DNA from: Ophioceras dolichostomum
Lineage: Eukaryota; Ascomycota; Sordariomycetes; Magnaporthales; Ophioceraceae
Direction: 5' to 3'
DNA: 64,000 bases
Assembly (NCBI GenBank): GCA_003049485.1
Contig: PYST01000003.1
Location: 62,001-126,000 of the forward strand
The translations under genes were made by a program, and so were the position numbers. This document shows positions 9,975 to 20,106 of this stretch, in pieces (the first letter of the stretch is position 1; every line of letters starts with the position of its first letter). The notes beneath the pieces were generated by a model. The model saw nothing but the letters and a program-made list of their open reading frames with translations. It was not told where the DNA came from and searched no databases.

Positions 9975-11300
9975 TCAGGTCTTTCTCCTAGCCCTCTGTT
10001 TCGGCTTCTCCTTCTCTTTGTCCCCTGCCTTCTGCGCCGCCACCGCCGCCGCCTCCTTGGCCTTGCCCTTCTTGATCGCATCGACCAGAGACCCAATCTC
10101 CTCAGCCTGCTCAGCGACCTTGCGGTCCTTCTGGGCCTTCTCTTCCTCCTTCTTCCTCTTCGCACGAAGAGCGGCCTGCTCCTTCTCGGTCGTCTCGATC
10201 AGCTTGTCGCTTGCCTCCCACAGCTCCTTGGCCACCTCGTCGTCGTCGACGTCTTCGCGCGCAAAGTCGACCACCCGGCACTCCTTGACGAGCTTCGCAC
10301 CGCCGCTGCCACCATCGCTCCCAATGAGGTCACCGGACGTGCGCGCGAAGCCCAACGACGGCTCCATGAGCGCGAACAGGATCGACTGCGCGCCCATGAC
10401 GGGGCTCTTGAGAAACAGCCACGCGAAGGCGTAAAACACGACGTACAGCAGCAGGCCCCACAGCGAGCCGCGTGTCAGCCACCGCGTCATCCCCGGCGAG
10501 CGGCAGAAGCCGGGATCCACAAGCACGACGCGCGTGTTCATCGGCAGGCCGTCGGGACGCTTGTACGCGTCCAGGTGCTTCTGGAAGGCGCGCCCAAACA
10601 CCATCAGCGCGAGCTTGCTCCGCGCGTACGCCGCGCCCGGGGACCAGGCCGCCTTGTTCACCGCGTCCCGCAGCGGTGGGGCGCCGATGTACGACGGGCA
10701 GGTCAGCAGCACGACGCGCACGTCGCGGTCGAAGGGCTGGGCGCGCAGCGCGGGGCTCAGGATGCCCAGCAGGTGGAACTTGGCGAGAAAGTTGACCATC
10801 CACGTGCGCTCGACGCCCTCGGCCGTCTCCGACCGGGACTTCCCGGGAGGCGTCAGGGTCGCGGCGCAGAGCACCACGGCGTCGAGCCTGCGGGGCGGCG
10901 CGTTGTCGATCCAACGCGTGGCGAACTGGCGCACGCTGTGCAGGGACTCGAGGTCGCACTGCTCGGCGTAGATCATCTCGTGGCCCGCGCGCGCGCGCAG
11001 GTCGTTGATGAACTCGACCAGGAACGGGTCCGACGTCGGCTGCCGCGTCAGCAGCACGATCTGACCTCCGCGTCGGGCCAGCTCGAGAGCGGCGGCTGCC
11101 CCGATCCCGGATGTTCCGCCGGTCATGAGGATGACCTTGCCGTGCAGGTTGCGCTCGATGGGATTGTTCGTGCCGTTACAGTACATCTTGGTGAGCACTA
11201 CCGAGCCCAGGGCGCTGCCGTACTTGAGAAGTGTCATGGCTTCGGGCACCCATGACGGTATGCCGTTCATGTACCAGTTGAATATTGTTGGGAGAGGCAT
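9975..11300 (-). CDS. Membrane-associated short-chain dehydrogenase/reductase
   Basis: This is an NAD(P)-dependent oxidoreductase of the SDR superfamily, 441 residues and intronless. The cofactor motif TGGTSGIG is at 60-67, followed by a structural Asn at 170, catalytic Ser203 and the YxxxK pair Tyr225/Lys229, so the active site looks complete. A hydrophobic segment at about 279-298 suggests membrane attachment. The last ~85 residues are unusual for an SDR: a strongly charged Lys/Glu/Ala-rich stretch, probably helical, ending in basic residues. The length and tail resemble yeast Env9-like retinol-dehydrogenase homologues on lipid droplets, but this is only an analogy. The substrate is unknown. 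The gene is divergent from the G-patch gene, with 560 nt between starts. Confidence 0.85.
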   Translation of the reverse strand: MPLPTIFNWYMNGIPSWVPEAMTLLKYGSALGSVVLTKMYCNGTNNPIERNLHGKVILMTGGTSGIGAAAALELARRGGQIVLLTRQPTSDPFLVEFINDLRARAGHEMIYAEQCDLESLHSVRQFATRWIDNAPPRRLDAVVLCAATLTPPGKSRSETAEGVERTWMVNFLAKFHLLGILSPALRAQPFDRDVRVVLLTCPSYIGAPPLRDAVNKAAWSPGAAYARSKLALMVFGRAFQKHLDAYKRPDGLPMNTRVVLVDPGFCRSPGMTRWLTRGSLWGLLLYVVFYAFAWLFLKSPVMGAQSILFALMEPSLGFARTSGDLIGSDGGSGGAKLVKECRVVDFAREDVDDDEVAKELWEASDKLIETTEKEQAALRAKRKKEEEKAQKDRKVAEQAEEIGSLVDAIKKGKAKEAAAVAAQKAGDKEKEKPKQRARRKT

Positions 11301-11860
11301 CTTCGGTTCTCTCTTACGACGGGCGGCCCAGTGACAGCCCGACCTTTCTGAGCTTTATCGAACTTCCTTTCAACAGAGGCCTGGTTAAATCCTATCAATT
11401 ATCACAGTGATTGAAACATTGAGCCAAAATGGGCAGGTCTCTTGACATGAGAATACCGGTGAAATGAAGCTGATGACTCAGTCGCGAGTGGAAGATCTTC
11501 CATGTCTGTGTTCAAATTCGCCGTCGCCTGAAGCAACGTGGCTAGTGGTCCCGTGTGGGTGGTCAGGGCTGAAATACAGGGCGTTCGTAGCGGAATCCCG
11601 CTAGGGTAGCACCGCAGTGCAGGCATCCGCTCCACTATCGGCCCACCAGCATCTGCGACTCACTTACCCAGGACCTGTAAATCAGAGTCATCAGCCTCAG
11701 ATGTCATCGAATAAGCTGGTTGGTATATAAGCTTTCCACAGACCGTTTCCTATAAGACGAAGACAAAAGAGACTGAGAGAGGATTTATGTCGGCCATTCT
11801 GCGATACTCACACCATTCTCCCTCACGTCATCGCATTTACCATCTCATCAGCAAAGAAGG
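11301..11860. promoter_or_regulatory. Divergent promoter region, SDR / G-patch gene
   Basis: These 560 nt separate two start codons. TATATAAG at about 11725-11732, upstream of the G-patch gene, is a plausible TATA element. Nothing else is recognised. Confidence 0.4.
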
Positions 11861-12655
11861 ATGTCCCAAAACCTAACACGAGGTTCAGGGGCGAAAGGCA
11901 CCGAGCCCGAGGAGGATGAGGACGGGTTCGATGATGTTCCACTCCAGCACAAACGGCCGTTCGGGAGCGGCATACGCATGGAGCCGGTGAAGTTCGTGCC
12001 CGCGTCATCTCCCGACGCCGACAAGGCCGTTTCAAAACCCCCATCTTCAGGGTCCGGCCAGTCCGCCGCCGACGCGTACCTGAGCATAGTGCTTCCAAAA
12101 TCAACATCACCCTCACCGGGCCCCCCGCAGCCTTCACGCCAGACAGACACGGAGGCTGCAACAGTCGCAGATCTTTGCGATGTCTGCGGCCTCCCTCTCA
12201 CCAGTTCCGTCGCCGCCTCCGCCAACCAAGACCCTCAAACACCCCCACACATCCACGCCGCCACGCTCGCCCACCAGGTGAGCATGCCGCACTCCCACCC
12301 GCCCTCCGCGCTGGACCGCACGCGCATGGGGCTGGCCTACCTGCAGTCCTACGGCTGGGACCCAGACTCGCGGCAGGGCCTCGGCGCCGAAGCCCAGGGC
12401 ATCGCGGTGCCGATCAAGGCGGTGCCCAAGGATGATACCCTGGGTCTAGGCGTCAAAGTGGTCACCACCAAGCCGACGGACACCACGAAGGGCAAGAACA
12501 AACAGCAGCAAGAAACGAAGCCGAAGCCAAAACCGCTCGACGCCGGGAAGGTCCGCAAGATGGAGCTGGAAAGCACCAAGAAGACCGAACGGCTCAGGAG
12601 GCAACTGTTCGGGAACGTGGATCTCGAGAAGTACCTTGGCCCGGGAAGGTACTAG
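11861..12655 (+). CDS. G-patch domain protein with a CxxC...H zinc-finger-like segment
   Basis: A single exon encodes 264 residues. The N-terminus is acidic and low in complexity. Residues ~107-130 contain CDVCGLPL followed by a His-rich HIHAATLAHQ stretch, which could form a C2H2-like zinc site. A G-patch follows at about 150-200 with glycine spacing LQSYGW, GLG, GI and LGLGVK. The C-terminal 40 residues are basic, probably helical, and end in a conserved-looking LFGNVDLEKYLGPGRY. G-patch proteins commonly bind RNA or activate DEAH helicases, so a nuclear role in RNA processing is likely but not shown. It is convergent with SLH1, with only 329 nt between the stop codons. Confidence 0.8.
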   Translation: MSQNLTRGSGAKGTEPEEDEDGFDDVPLQHKRPFGSGIRMEPVKFVPASSPDADKAVSKPPSSGSGQSAADAYLSIVLPKSTSPSPGPPQPSRQTDTEAATVADLCDVCGLPLTSSVAASANQDPQTPPHIHAATLAHQVSMPHSHPPSALDRTRMGLAYLQSYGWDPDSRQGLGAEAQGIAVPIKAVPKDDTLGLGVKVVTTKPTDTTKGKNKQQQETKPKPKPLDAGKVRKMELESTKKTERLRRQLFGNVDLEKYLGPGRY

Positions 12656-12984
12656 ATATGCTTGCCAATCTCATACTCACTCACCACGATAACTTCAGGA
12701 GGTGAGCCAGCATCCCAAACTGAGAATGAGACTGATGGACTTAATTACCAGCGAAACCGACTGAAGTCGCACCAGATGTATTTTTGATCCCCATCATGCC
12801 CTACAACTATGAGATTCTAGCTCTAGGTATGAACAAAATCTCCCCTTTTGTCCCCGACTGACTCTTTCTCTATAATCGTAATCATGTTCCATATAACCAT
12901 GCATCATACTTCAACCCGCGCTCACCATAAAGAGGTACCAGCCGCACCGCCGTTGTCACCCACGCCCAAATACCGATTTCTACT
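12656..12984. other. Shared 3' region of convergent G-patch and SLH1 genes
   Basis: 329 nt, moderately AT-rich. No gene is seen. Confidence 0.5.
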
Positions 12985-15900
12985 CTACATCCCCTTAGAC
13001 TTCGCCACATCATCATCAACAGTCGACACACTGGGCACCTCCACCGCCAACACGCGATGCTCCAACCCAATATACCCATCACTAATAACCAGCACATCCA
13101 GCTTCCTCCTCCCATCCTCACCTGCTTGAGGCGGTGGTGGCAACTTAATCACCGCCCTCGCCGTAGGCTTCGACCCGATACCGCCACCCGACGTAGAAGA
13201 CCACCCGACCCGCTTGACGGCAACGACCTCGTCCCTCCCCAGATCCCCCACGACCACGAACCACCCCTCCGTCTGCGGCTTGGGGAACTTGGGCGCGTAG
13301 ATCCGCCCGTCCTTGTCGACCAGCCCGTTCAGCCTCCGCAGCGTCACCGTCATCTCCAGGGCCGTCACGTTCTCGATCGCCACAGCCACGCGCGGCAGGG
13401 TTGCCGCGGCCCTCAAGAACCTCTGTTGCTGCGACCCGACAGAAAGGCCCAGCTGCTCGCGGGCGAGTTTGCCCTGCTGCGCGGGACTCATGGCCGCTAG
13501 CTGCGCGAGGGTCATCGTCTCGCCGTCCACTGCTGGGCCATCCTCTTCCTTTTTCTTCCCCTTCTTACTACTACCACTACTACCTCCTACCCCCTTATCG
13601 CCCACCTTCTTCGCCTTCAACAACTTCTCCATCTCAACCCCCGGCAACACAGCAAGCGGATGATCATCCGGCCACCTCGCCTGCTTAACGCACTGCAACA
13701 CCCTCACCATCAGCAGGCAGCTCGACAGGAACCCCAGCTCCGTCAGGACGTCCACGCCCGCTTGCACGATCCGCACCGCCTGGTCCAGCACGCTCGTCTG
13801 GTCGCCGACGTAGTCCGATATCGGCAGCCCCACGCGGCTCATGTGCGCCTGCAGCAGCAGGAACGCCTTCACGTGGGGGTCCCACATCGGCAGGCCGCTC
13901 AACACGTTGGATGCCTCGCCGACGGGGAAGGGCAGAGCCCTGCTCAGCTCCGCATTGATCAGGTCCTCGTTGTGGCGCACGGGCAGCTCGTCGTACTCAG
14001 CCGCCCTGCACATCCACGCGAGCGCATCGACGAACCTGACGCTGCTAGCACCACCGTTGTCGTGTGCGCGCCGCGCGTGTTTCACCAGTGACCGGATCGT
14101 GCGGTGCGAGAGGTAGTAGTAGCTCATGATGCGTCCTAGCGGGGTGGGGTCGACGTCGCCGTTGGGGTAGAGCTCGACGCAGTGCGAGTCTGACAGCGAG
14201 GCGAGGCTGCGGTCGACCAGCGACACGATGAAATCGTTGGCTGCCTGCTGGGCTGCGATGCTGTCGTGGCGAGCAGCTGCGTTGTTGCTGCCGGATAGGG
14301 CATTGGATCCTTCCGGGTCTTCCGCGTCGTCCGCCAAAGAGGGCATCTCGAGGCCGTAGTAAGACGGGTTCTTGTGCAGCCTGCGGAAGAAGAATGTCCA
14401 CGTCAGGTAGTCCAGCGCGTCCTGCCTTGTCAGGACCGTCCCCGCGGCGACCTCGGCGCCGAGGTGGTTGTCCAGCACCTTGTGCAGCGAGCTCTCGACG
14501 GGGAAGCCCGTGTGCAGGAAGTGCTTGTAGAAGTCCTTCTTGCTGGCCTGCGTGAAGATGCGCGCGACTCCCGAATTGTCGAACTGGGGCCTGCCCGCGC
14601 GGCCCAGCATCTGCAGCACGTCCGTCAGGTCCATGTCGCGGTAGCCCTCGGCCTTCGCGTCGTAGAACTGCGTGCCCTTCACTACGACGAGGTGGGCGGG
14701 CAGGTTGACCCCCCACGCGAGCGTGGACGTGGCGATGAGGATCTGGATCTTGTTGCTGAGGAAGAGCTCCTCGGCCAGCTGGCGGTCCGACTCGACGAGG
14801 CCGGCGTGGTGCAGGCCGATGCCGAAGTTGAGGGCCTCGCGCAGGGCGTCGTCCTTCACGCGCGAGAGGTGCAGCCGCAGCTCCTCCTCGTCGTCGTCCA
14901 TGTGCAGGAACCTGCGCGGGTTGTCCTCCATGCCGCACAGGTTGATCAGGTCCTTGGCCGTGAGGCGCGTCTGGCGGCGGGACGGCACGAACACGATCAC
15001 GGGCTTGTCCGGGGAGTGGTTCTTGATTGCGAGGAAGGTCGGGCGGTTCATCGACTGCATCAGGGGGCAGAACCCGCGCACCTCGGGGAAGCCGTCGATG
15101 TAGAGCTCCAGCGGCACGGGCCGGACGGAGTGCCGGAAGTTGAAGAGCCCTTCCTCGCGCACGTCGAGCCAGCTGCCCAGGTCGGTGGCGTTAGCGCAGG
15201 CTGTGGACATGCCCAGCAGCCGGACGGGGCTCTTCGTGGACGCGGCGATATAGTTCATGCGCGAGACGATAATCTCGAGGATGGGACCGCGGTCGCCCGC
15301 CAGCAGGTGGATCTCGTCGATGATCACGAGGGAGACCTGTCGGACGTAGCCCCTGGTCTGCCAGCTGCGCGAGATGCCATCCCACTTCTCGGGCGTGGTG
15401 ATGATGATGTCGGCGTCCTTGATTGTGCGCGTGTCGGGCGTGTTGTCGCCCGTCAGCTCGACGAGTCGGAGTCCCAGTGGCCTCGCCAGCCGAGCGCCCC
15501 AGTCCTTGACGCGTTCGCGGACCAGTGCCTTCATGGGAGCGATGTACACCACTTTCGAGCCGGGCCGCTCCCTGAGTGCCCACCACAAGGCCAACTCGGC
15601 AGCGACCGTTTTCCCGCTGCCAGTCGGAGATCCCAGCAGTACATTGGCCGGGGTGTGGTACAGCGTATGAAAGATCTGCGTCTGCATCGGGTTGAAGTAC
15701 TGGAAGCGCTGCAGGTATATTTCCTCGATGGCCGGGTTCTTTAGGGCGGTCACAGGTAGCGGCTGCAGATTCAGCAGGTCCGTATAGACGCTCTCCGTGT
15801 CCGGGCGGATGAGGTGCTGGAATGAAACAGGCGTCACAGTTTCGGCGCCCAGCCAGCGGTCTGACACGGCGCGCACGTAGATCTGGGTTGGCAACGGGTC

Positions 15901-18900
15901 TGAGAGCGGGATGGTGAAGTTGAGCTCATGGTCCTCGTGCATGCGGCGCCGGCTAAGGATGAAGAACTCGTGATGATAGATCTCGGACGTCTCCGAATTC
16001 TCGACCCAGATGTAGTACGACTCGGACGTGCCGTGGATGCGGTCGCTCCACCTGAAGTCGGGCACCACATAGAGCTTGATGCGCAGCACATCGCGGTTCA
16101 GGGGCGCGATCTCGGCCTCGACGCTGATGGTCGGGAAGTGGCTCAGGATGCTGGCAATCTTGCCGCCAGCGCTGTGGTTCTGCACCAGGCTGCCGATCTC
16201 GGCCGGCTCCATGTCGCGCAGGGTCTCAAAGGTTAGAGACTCCTTGGCCTCGAGCTGGCGCATTACAGGCTTGGGCAGGTCGAACTGGTGCAGCGGGTGC
16301 TGGAACGGCCAGATGCGCTTCTCGATGGACTTGGCAAGGGTGAGCAGCACGAGGCACTGGTGGCCCCAACGACGGTTCAGGGCGATCATAAACAGCGAGC
16401 GGCAGATTCGGCCGGCCTGCTGTGCGACGTAGTTTTGGTCGTTGACCAGGGCGAAATCGTCAGGTTGGACCCGTGAGATATACGCCTGTAGCAGGATGTT
16501 GGTCTTGGCCTGGGGTGTGTCAAGCCCACCTGGAACGTCACAGGGCGCGGCGATTGTTCGTAGATGGGCCAACTCCTTGGCCTCGGTATCACGAGACTGC
16601 ACATTGTTGAACTCCGAGCTCGCAGAGATCATCTTGAGCACGTCGGCCTCGGTGGCGAGTGGTGCCATCTGTTTGTTGAAGAGTTCGATGCTCGTGTTCA
16701 GGATGTAGAACTGGCTGGCGATGCGACCGATGTCCTTGCTTCGGAGCTCCTCGGTGTTCTCATTGTAGATGACCATCTGGTTCTTCCGCAGCGTGCGGGC
16801 CGCCTCCACGGCGAGCTGGCGCCGACGCTGCACCAGCTCCGGATCCTCCTCGAACTCGGCCCAGCCAATGCCATAGGTCATGGGGTTGCGCCGCATTCGC
16901 ACGAACAGGTACGAATAGCCTATCCATTGCACCGCTTCCGGGATCGATGTGACCGTGCCCAGCGCGATCTCCGCGTTTAAGTTGTCCACAAGCTTAGATG
17001 AAAAGCGCGATTCGATAGGCAGCTGCTCCGTCACGGCCGTCAAGTAATGTGAGAGTTTGTCACCCGTCGTGCAGATCATGCCGATGCCCGTGTCCTCGAA
17101 CTGCGGCCGTCCTGCGCGGCCGAAGATCTGGAGAACATCCAGGATCCCGAGGTCGACGAACTTGCCCTCCTGTGCGCTGTAGACCTGTGTGCCCTTGATG
17201 ACCACGGCGGCCGCCGGCAGGTTCACGCCCCAAGCCAGCGTCGCCGTGCAACAAAGCACCTTCAGCACGCCTTCCCCGAACAGCCGCTCCATGAGGTTCC
17301 GATCCGAGCGTGCCATGCCCGCGTGGTGGATTCCCAGTCCCTTGGCCAGCAGGTCCCGTAGCTCACGGGACTTAGATGTCCGCATGTCGCGCTGGGCAGC
17401 CTCGAACTTCGGGTGGAAGCTGGGATCGAACAATTCGGTGCATTGTTGGTCAGTGGCCTTCTCGTACAGCATCTTGGCCGTGAGCAGCGTATCGCGGCGC
17501 GAGTGAACAAACACCATGACCTGGTGGCCCTCCTCGAGCATCTCGCGGACCTTGTCGAAGGCTACGTTGTCCAGGTTATCGCGAGACTGGCGGGTCCCGG
17601 CCTTGCCCTTAACGCCGATGAAGTGCTGTTCCAGTGGCACGGGGCGGAAGGAGGCGTCAAAGTAGAAGAGCCCGGCGTAGCGATTCACCCTAAGAAAATC
17701 AGCCACGTCGATGTAGTTTGGCAGGGTTGCGCTGAGCCCGACGATCCGGATCAAGGATTGAGTGCTCTCGACCTGGCGCTGGGTGCGAGCCACGAGCGAC
17801 TCAAGCACAGCGCCGCGCTCGTCGTGCAGCATGTGCACCTCGTCGATAATGAGCAGCCGCACCTTCTGCACCAGCTCCGTGTCGCCCGTGCCCTTGCGCG
17901 TCACAACGTCCCACTTCTCGGGAGTGGACACGATGATCTGCGTCTGGACGATCTCGGCCTTGGTCAGTTGCATATCGCCCGTGTACTCACGGCACCGGAT
18001 TCCGAGCCAAGCGAGCCGCTTTCCTAGCTTCTCCGTGATCTCGGCCGCGAGCGCCTTCATCGGCGCCACGTACACGATCTTGAACTCCTCCGCCTGCACG
18101 GCAAACTCTGTGGCCGTCGGGTCGTCTGCCGGTCTCGGGGACACGTACTGACCAATAGCCTGCAGGATCGTGAGCATGGCGGCATCGGTCTTGCCCGCAC
18201 CGGTTGGGGCGCAGACCAGCATGTTCTCGCTCGTCTTATAGGCCACGGGGTACACGAGGCTCTGCATGCGATTCAACGTCGTGTAGCCCCTGAACGTCCT
18301 CCGACACAGCCCGTCCATCTCGTCGATGGGTATCAGCCTTTGGCCGGGGCCGAGAGTGCCCTTCTTGCCCGCCGGGATATAGTATTCCTCATAAGTGGGG
18401 TGCTCGGTCCGTTCACTACCAGCTGGCAGAGCGTACCGCTTGCCAGCATAGCTGAGGGAGTTTCCCGCGCTGTATGCGCGATACACGTGTGGGTACTGAG
18501 GCTCCTTGAACGTGCTCGTGGATAGAGCCGACGTCTTGTGCTTGAAGTCCTGCTGTCGAAGCGCCTCGTTCCTTTGCGATTTGGTCAGCAGCCTAGGGCC
18601 AGAACCGGATGGACCGTTTGTGTGGACCGAGGGTCCGGTCTGTTGCTCGACGGCGGCGGCTTTGGCAGCAGAGAGGATCTCGTTCCGGTTGGAGAGCAGC
18701 TCGATGACAAAGTCCAAGTCGCCAAAGCCGACCAGGTCGGTCAAGGAGGACTGGAGGTCGTCCTCAGATCGGCCCGAGGCCAGGGCCTTCAGAATCTGGT
18801 CTTGGAGGCTAGCTGGAGAAAGGCCACCATGCTTTGAGGCCGCCTGCTCACACCTGGTGGCCAACCAATTGCGACCAAAGGGCTCTTCCGAGAACCCAGT

Positions 18901-19173
18901 GTCTATGCCGCCGTCCAGAAATTCATTGTCGTCGAAATCGATCTCATCCAGCTCGTCGTCCGAGATGAAATCCCAGATGTCATGTCCGCTTGTGGTCCAT
19001 GTCCCGTCCCCTGAGCTTGAATCATAAGAAGAAACCTGGTCGTCTTCATCTTCCTTTTCTGGCGCGTCCAGGCTTTTCCGTGGGATATCCAGCGCCGCAA
19101 GAGCCGTCTTCATTTGTATAATCTGAGCCCTCCATTGCTTGAGGGCTTCGCCAGCCGGTGTCGCTGGCGACAT
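12985..19173 (-). CDS. SLH1: Ski2-like double-cassette helicase Slh1/ASCC3 (RQT complex)
   Basis: Slh1 is the helicase of the ribosome-quality-control trigger complex, which splits stalled, ubiquitinated ribosomes in the cytoplasm. The frame is intronless and gives 2,062 residues from the ATG at 19173; the frame continues upstream only to a GTG. The order is an acidic N-terminal domain, helicase cassette 1 (APTGAGKT near residue 319, DEVH near 440) with a Sec63-type unit, then cassette 2 (GSPTGSGKT near 1178, DEIH near 1281) with a second Sec63/immunoglobulin-like unit. Both cassettes keep their NTP-binding motifs and the GRAGRP motif. Brr2 is the main alternative, but the length and the N-terminal region favour Slh1/ASCC3. 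A Lys/Ser/Gly-rich insertion lies in the second Sec63 unit. Confidence 0.92.
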   Translation of the reverse strand: MSPATPAGEALKQWRAQIIQMKTALAALDIPRKSLDAPEKEDEDDQVSSYDSSSGDGTWTTSGHDIWDFISDDELDEIDFDDNEFLDGGIDTGFSEEPFGRNWLATRCEQAASKHGGLSPASLQDQILKALASGRSEDDLQSSLTDLVGFGDLDFVIELLSNRNEILSAAKAAAVEQQTGPSVHTNGPSGSGPRLLTKSQRNEALRQQDFKHKTSALSTSTFKEPQYPHVYRAYSAGNSLSYAGKRYALPAGSERTEHPTYEEYYIPAGKKGTLGPGQRLIPIDEMDGLCRRTFRGYTTLNRMQSLVYPVAYKTSENMLVCAPTGAGKTDAAMLTILQAIGQYVSPRPADDPTATEFAVQAEEFKIVYVAPMKALAAEITEKLGKRLAWLGIRCREYTGDMQLTKAEIVQTQIIVSTPEKWDVVTRKGTGDTELVQKVRLLIIDEVHMLHDERGAVLESLVARTQRQVESTQSLIRIVGLSATLPNYIDVADFLRVNRYAGLFYFDASFRPVPLEQHFIGVKGKAGTRQSRDNLDNVAFDKVREMLEEGHQVMVFVHSRRDTLLTAKMLYEKATDQQCTELFDPSFHPKFEAAQRDMRTSKSRELRDLLAKGLGIHHAGMARSDRNLMERLFGEGVLKVLCCTATLAWGVNLPAAAVVIKGTQVYSAQEGKFVDLGILDVLQIFGRAGRPQFEDTGIGMICTTGDKLSHYLTAVTEQLPIESRFSSKLVDNLNAEIALGTVTSIPEAVQWIGYSYLFVRMRRNPMTYGIGWAEFEEDPELVQRRRQLAVEAARTLRKNQMVIYNENTEELRSKDIGRIASQFYILNTSIELFNKQMAPLATEADVLKMISASSEFNNVQSRDTEAKELAHLRTIAAPCDVPGGLDTPQAKTNILLQAYISRVQPDDFALVNDQNYVAQQAGRICRSLFMIALNRRWGHQCLVLLTLAKSIEKRIWPFQHPLHQFDLPKPVMRQLEAKESLTFETLRDMEPAEIGSLVQNHSAGGKIASILSHFPTISVEAEIAPLNRDVLRIKLYVVPDFRWSDRIHGTSESYYIWVENSETSEIYHHEFFILSRRRMHEDHELNFTIPLSDPLPTQIYVRAVSDRWLGAETVTPVSFQHLIRPDTESVYTDLLNLQPLPVTALKNPAIEEIYLQRFQYFNPMQTQIFHTLYHTPANVLLGSPTGSGKTVAAELALWWALRERPGSKVVYIAPMKALVRERVKDWGARLARPLGLRLVELTGDNTPDTRTIKDADIIITTPEKWDGISRSWQTRGYVRQVSLVIIDEIHLLAGDRGPILEIIVSRMNYIAASTKSPVRLLGMSTACANATDLGSWLDVREEGLFNFRHSVRPVPLELYIDGFPEVRGFCPLMQSMNRPTFLAIKNHSPDKPVIVFVPSRRQTRLTAKDLINLCGMEDNPRRFLHMDDDEEELRLHLSRVKDDALREALNFGIGLHHAGLVESDRQLAEELFLSNKIQILIATSTLAWGVNLPAHLVVVKGTQFYDAKAEGYRDMDLTDVLQMLGRAGRPQFDNSGVARIFTQASKKDFYKHFLHTGFPVESSLHKVLDNHLGAEVAAGTVLTRQDALDYLTWTFFFRRLHKNPSYYGLEMPSLADDAEDPEGSNALSGSNNAAARHDSIAAQQAANDFIVSLVDRSLASLSDSHCVELYPNGDVDPTPLGRIMSYYYLSHRTIRSLVKHARRAHDNGGASSVRFVDALAWMCRAAEYDELPVRHNEDLINAELSRALPFPVGEASNVLSGLPMWDPHVKAFLLLQAHMSRVGLPISDYVGDQTSVLDQAVRIVQAGVDVLTELGFLSSCLLMVRVLQCVKQARWPDDHPLAVLPGVEMEKLLKAKKVGDKGVGGSSGSSKKGKKKEEDGPAVDGETMTLAQLAAMSPAQQGKLAREQLGLSVGSQQQRFLRAAATLPRVAVAIENVTALEMTVTLRRLNGLVDKDGRIYAPKFPKPQTEGWFVVVGDLGRDEVVAVKRVGWSSTSGGGIGSKPTARAVIKLPPPPQAGEDGRRKLDVLVISDGYIGLEHRVLAVEVPSVSTVDDDVAKSKGM

Positions 19174-20106
19174 TGTACAGGCAAAAATTCCGTGATTGGG
19201 TTCAGTTCGAGACACTGATACGTGGGTGGATAAACCTCGTCAGTGCGCAAGCGGGGGAAACCCTTCAGTCCGTCCGTATGTCAAGCAAGCTTCAGTCAAG
19301 CTTTTAGGGATCCCGAGAATATCTTCGTCGAGATCCCAGGCACGTCCATTCCGACTCGGCGGAAGCCCTGATCGGTATCGAAGGCCAGGAGTGATAGCGG
19401 GTCCGGGAGGGAGTCACCCCGCAATGTGGCGGTGCGTCCGTCCCACTTGGAAGTTGCTCTGGAGGCCGCGAGGGTTTCTCGTTTGAGCAATTGTAAGTCA
19501 CTATGAAAATCTAGCAGGCTAGCAAGCCACACCTAGGATAATCAATATGTCTTAGAATTACCTGCCACGTAGGCTGACTGACTGATAGCCTGGTCCATTT
19601 CTTTCGACTTGGATCTCAGATGGGTGTGTCATTATCAGCTCTTTTGTGTGGGTGTGGCCCTGGTGACCCACGAGCTGCCAGTGGACTTTTAGCGAGTAAG
19701 AGCCTTACTACAGGGTTTCAAGCTGGGAGTAACTCGCAAAATTTAGGGCCTCTAGGCCTCCAACCACCGATCTAGGTAGCCAAGGCGAGCGCCAGAGATG
19801 GTGGGGCATGCCGCCGCTTTTGGGCCAGACCACTCCGCACATGTGACGCAGTTGGCAGCGGTCAACTCTTGTTTCTTAACGCCCTTTGATCGCTGGACCA
19901 TCTTTGCCTCCAATCCCTCGACATCCTCCCGATTTCACTCATTCCTGCGCCATATCTACACCTACTGTTCACTCCACCTCTAATCAAGACTGCAGCTATT
20001 TACTTGAGTTGTTCGACGACAAGACCCGACCGCCCCAACGAGAACGACGAGAGATTTCAGGCAGGAGCCAGGACTTTAGCTGCGACTCGAGAACGAAACC
20101 GCCACA
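19174..20106. promoter_or_regulatory. Divergent intergenic region SLH1 / YKT6
   Basis: 933 nt between start codons. CTAGGTAG-type motifs are seen near 19770. No specific binding site is recognised and no gene is supported. Confidence 0.4.

Noticed and set aside
9960..11255. 431-codon plus-strand frame opposite the SDR gene
   Set aside because: The SDR motifs on the minus strand are complete, and the plus frame is an Arg/Gln/His-rich shadow.
14374..15744. 456-codon plus-strand frame opposite SLH1
   Set aside because: It overlaps the second helicase cassette on the other strand and has no recognisable content.
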